This document shows positions 15,923-17,888 of a stretch of DNA of 17,888 nucleotides, in pieces. The notes beneath the pieces are model-generated. The model ran no database searches and was not told the origin of the DNA. It saw only the letters and a program-made list of their open reading frames with translations. The DNA lies in contig JASFUE010000023.1 in the NCBI GenBank assembly GCA_050050435.1, positions 1-17,888 on the forward strand, in the 5' to 3' direction. The position numbers were made by a program, and so were the translations under genes. How positions within the stretch are numbered: position 1 is the first letter of the stretch; every line of letters begins with the position of its first letter. The DNA is from SG8-40 sp050050435 (GTDB lineage: Bacteria > Pseudomonadota > Gammaproteobacteria > Burkholderiales > Eutrophovitaceae).

Positions 15923-16658
15923 TTACCAGTTGAACAAGCCCCTTGAGCTCGTCGCTCAAATTGAATCCCAGCACCCACGCGCCAATGGTGATGCGCACAC
16001 CGGCGAGCAACCGCGGATCTTCTTCAAACCGCACCGGCCGTTTTTCGCCCATCAGGTTCGACAAGGCCTGTACCAGCGCCTTGCGATCATCGTCGGCAAG
16101 TGTGAAAGCGCTCACAACAAGGGTATCTTCAGATGCGGCACCATGATTCTGTTGAATTTCGCGGGCGCGCTCAGTCGGCAATTTGGCAAGCTCGTCGATC
16201 AGAAAATGAACCAGGCGTGCCTCGGTCTCCTGCCCCGCCACTTTCTCCAGTAGCCGCGACGCGAATTCGGCGGCTTGCGTGATCGCCGTTTCTTCGACCT
16301 TGTGCAGTTCGTCACGCTGGCGTCGCTCCTCTGCAACGCGCAACTGTTCTTTCTTTTTTTCGAGCTCTGACTCCAGTTCTTCCAGTTTGCGCGCGCGTTC
16401 TCCCTCTATTTCGTGACTGAGCGTCTCGCGTGCTTTCTTGCGCTCCTCATCCCAGTCGGAAAGGCGGCCTTCATATTGTTTCTTTAGCGCCTCGGCGTCA
16501 TTATGCGATGCTGCCGCCTCGGCCCGCGTCTTCTCGATTCCTTCACGGCGCCGGGCAATCACATCCATCACCGGTTTGTAGAGAAACCGTTTGAGGATCC
16601 ACACCAGAACCAGAAAGTTGATGATCTCCAGTACGAAGGTAGACCAGCTAAGCTCCAA
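15900..16658 (-). CDS. atpF: N-type F1Fo-ATPase, b subunit with delta-like C-terminal domain
   Basis: A 252-residue peripheral stalk subunit, much longer than the usual roughly 156-residue b. Residues 4-28 form the membrane anchor (FVLEIINFLVLVWILKRFLY) and 35-150 a highly charged coiled coil. Residues about 180-245 resemble the C-terminus of the delta/OSCP subunit: RPVRFEEDPRLLAGVRITIG parallels the delta pattern of basic-beta-strand-D-x-x-LxGG-V-x-I-x-x-G. No separate delta gene occurs between b and alpha, as is known for N-ATPases, so this domain probably replaces it. The start is TTG at 16658 with AAGGGAG nine bases upstream; the anchor begins immediately after, so no later start is possible. 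The stop lies inside the alpha gene start region. Confidence 0.93.
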   Translation of the reverse strand: MELSWSTFVLEIINFLVLVWILKRFLYKPVMDVIARRREGIEKTRAEAAASHNDAEALKKQYEGRLSDWDEERKKARETLSHEIEGERARKLEELESELEKKKEQLRVAEERRQRDELHKVEETAITQAAEFASRLLEKVAGQETEARLVHFLIDELAKLPTERAREIQQNHGAASEDTLVVSAFTLADDDRKALVQALSNLMGEKRPVRFEEDPRLLAGVRITIGAWVLGFNLSDELKGLVQLVNEEPASE

Positions 16659-16667
16659 GGCGCGACG

Positions 16668-16674
16668 CTCCCTT
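16668..16674 (-). promoter_or_regulatory. Ribosome binding site supporting the TTG start of the b subunit
   Basis: The minus strand reads AAGGGAG, nine bases before the TTG at 16658. There is no ATG or GTG close enough to preserve the membrane anchor, so this site supports the rare start codon. Confidence 0.6.
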
Positions 16675-16698
16675 TTTTATTGCGGTTGCCGTCATCCG

Positions 16699-16965
16699 CT
16701 ACTTGAGGAGATATTCAAGCAACGGATTGCGGAACAACACGATCAGAACGATCACCAGCACGTAGATCGCCAGCGACTCGATCATCGCCAGGCCGATGAA
16801 CAGCGTGCGCATGATGGATCTCTCCGCTTCCGGCTGCCGTGACAATGCATCCATGGCGTGGCTGATTGCCCACCCCATCGCAAATGCCGGCAATGACACG
16901 CCCAACGCGATACCGAAGACGGCCGCGACGGTCGACCACAGGGTGAATGTAGATAGATCAGGCAT
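16699..16965 (-). CDS. atpE: N-type F1Fo-ATPase, c subunit (rotor ring proteolipid)
   Basis: An 88-residue two-helix hairpin that forms the ion-translocating ring. The polar loop is SRQPEA at 42-47, and the ion-binding carboxylate is Glu63 in MIESLAIY. Aligned on RQPEA with the Na+ ring of Ilyobacter tartaricus (Gln32, Glu65, Ser66, Thr67, Tyr70), this protein has Met30, Glu63, Ser64, Leu65 and Tyr68. Two Na+ ligand positions, Gln and Thr, are therefore hydrophobic. The usual glycine-rich face of helix 1 is also altered (LPAFAMGWA). The ATG at 16965 has AAGGAA six bases upstream, inside the end of atpB, with three bases between the two genes. Coupling ion is inferred to be H+ rather than Na+. 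Confidence 0.95.
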   Translation of the reverse strand: MPDLSTFTLWSTVAAVFGIALGVSLPAFAMGWAISHAMDALSRQPEAERSIMRTLFIGLAMIESLAIYVLVIVLIVLFRNPLLEYLLK

Positions 16966-16968
16966 ACG

Positions 16969-17655
16969 CTATTCCTTGCTTTCTTGCCGAAGTTGTTGAG
17001 ATTGTATGCTGCCGGCAACATAAATCAGAGCCAGCATGCCAAAGATATATGCTTGCACCAGCGCCTCGACGATGTGCAGCATGAGAATCGGCACCGGGGC
17101 CAGAAATCCTGCGACCAGCAATATCAGCAAGGCCGCCATCTCCAGACTCATCATATTGCCGAAAAGGCGAACAGCGAGCGCGACCGTGCGCGTGACCTCA
17201 CTGATCAGATGAAACGGCAGCAGTATCGGGCTGGGCGTCAGATAATGACGCAGGTAATTCCTGATTCCCTGGATGCGGATGCCGTACCAGTGCGTTGACA
17301 GAAAAACCAGAAAGGCAAGCCCGGCAGTTGCGGACAAATCGCGCGTTGGAGAATGTGCTCCGGGAATGAGACCGGTGAGATTTGCGATAACCAGGAAAAT
17401 CCACAAACTGCCGATGAAAGGAAGAATCTGTTTGCTCTGCTCTGGCGCCACACCGGCAATTGCATCGTCAATTGCAGAAACGACGCCTTCCAGCGCGGTT
17501 TGCAGTGGTCCCGGTTCGAGCCGCAAACGTCGCGACACCAGCCATGAAAACAGGAACAAGACGAGCATGATCACCCACGTGGTGACCACTGTGTTGGTAA
17601 TCGCGACCGGTCCGATTTCCAGCAGCGGCGCAATCTGCAGATCTCCGTTTTTCAT
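16969..17655 (-). CDS. atpB: N-type F1Fo-ATPase, a subunit
   Basis: A 228-residue stator channel subunit with about five to six hydrophobic segments (roughly 22-42, 78-98, 108-122, 143-165, 172-190, 195-215). The essential stator arginine is Arg163 in LAVRLFGNMMS, the family hallmark. A second conserved block, HIVEALVQAYIFGMLALIY (about 194-212), includes the Gln that usually packs near it. Length is shorter than E. coli AtpB (271) but normal for alternate ATPases. The ATG at 17655 has GGAA seven bases upstream and an AAGGGG directly before it. It lies 38 bases after the AtpQ-like gene and three bases before the c gene. Confidence 0.95.
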   Translation of the reverse strand: MKNGDLQIAPLLEIGPVAITNTVVTTWVIMLVLFLFSWLVSRRLRLEPGPLQTALEGVVSAIDDAIAGVAPEQSKQILPFIGSLWIFLVIANLTGLIPGAHSPTRDLSATAGLAFLVFLSTHWYGIRIQGIRNYLRHYLTPSPILLPFHLISEVTRTVALAVRLFGNMMSLEMAALLILLVAGFLAPVPILMLHIVEALVQAYIFGMLALIYVAGSIQSQQLRQESKE

Positions 17656-17693
17656 CCCCTTATTCCGTTACTGGTTTCATGCCGTCACTGGCC

Positions 17694-17888
17694 TCATTCC
17701 CTGACGAACAGGTAGACGTTCAGTCCGCCCACGAACACGCCGACCAGAATCAGGCTGACAGTCCAACGGATCGAATATCCGGTAATCATGCTGTCCAGCC
17801 AGCGCCCGAGATAGGCACCGCCAATCACCGGAATCACGAACAACAGGCCGAGCGTGCCGATATAGATGGTCTGGCTGATCAGGGTCGG
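17694..17888 (-). CDS. atpQ: AtpQ/AtpI-like small membrane protein of the N-ATPase operon, C-terminal part
   Basis: The frame is open from the right edge and stops at TGA (17694-17696), leaving 64 visible residues with no start. Two hydrophobic helices are seen, TLGLLFVIPVIGGAYLG and TVSLILVGVFVGGLNVYLFV, joined by the segment GAYLGRWLDSMITG. The glycine-rich helix followed by LGxWLD matches the AtpI/AtpZ family, called AtpQ in N-ATPase operons and proposed to aid Mg2+/Ca2+ handling or c-ring assembly. It does not look like AtpR, the three-helix protein that normally sits directly before atpB. The short distance to atpB and same strand place it in the ATPase operon. Confidence 0.75.
   Translation of the reverse strand, partial: PTLISQTIYIGTLGLLFVIPVIGGAYLGRWLDSMITGYSIRWTVSLILVGVFVGGLNVYLFVRE

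Noticed and set aside
1..17888. Possible novel defence, mobile or CRISPR system
   Set aside because: Every long convincing frame belongs to a recognised metabolic, transport or ATPase family; no repeats, integrase, transposase or array were seen.

Overview
The window reads as a chromosomal stretch of a proteobacterium, probably beta or gamma. The evidence is moderate GC, a class I-type polyhydroxyalkanoate (PHA) synthase, a YbhG-like efflux operon under a TetR regulator, and an N-type (alternate) F1Fo-ATPase operon. No rRNA, tRNA, mobile element or CRISPR array was seen, and the genus cannot be named from sequence alone.

Layout. (1) Positions 1-227, plus strand: the C-terminal end of a class II glutamine amidotransferase-like protein. 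(2) 308-7695, minus strand, transcribed right to left: transaldolase, alpha-glucan phosphorylase, acetate kinase, phosphoketolase. Intergenic gaps are 11, 86 and 19 bases. This is a compact carbon module: glycogen gives glucose-1-phosphate, pentose-phosphate rearrangement gives xylulose-5-P/fructose-6-P, phosphoketolase gives acetyl-phosphate, and acetate kinase gives ATP plus acetate. (3) 7696-8119: a 424-base divergent region. At its right end lie a sigma70-like promoter and two tandem 16-bp palindromes with centres 21 bp apart, a likely operator. (4) 8120-11746, plus strand: TetR regulator, HlyD-type adaptor with a lipoprotein signal, ABC ATPase and one ABC-2 permease, nearly without gaps. 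A PHA synthase follows at 11784-13523. (5) 13563-17888, minus strand: N-ATPase genes atpG, atpA, atpF, atpE, atpB and the end of an AtpQ/AtpI-like gene. The beta and epsilon genes would lie beyond the right edge.

The themes are energy and carbon storage: glycogen breakdown with substrate-level ATP, PHA synthesis, and a second rotary ATPase. The most unusual details are in the ATPase. The c subunit lacks two of the usual Na+ ligands, the alpha P-loop has Arg in place of Lys, the b subunit carries a delta-like C-terminus, and the AtpQ-like gene directly abuts atpB where AtpR is normally found. The paired palindromes upstream of the TetR gene are the clearest regulatory signal. No wholly unknown system was identified; the families are known and the interest lies in these variants and in the gene groupings.
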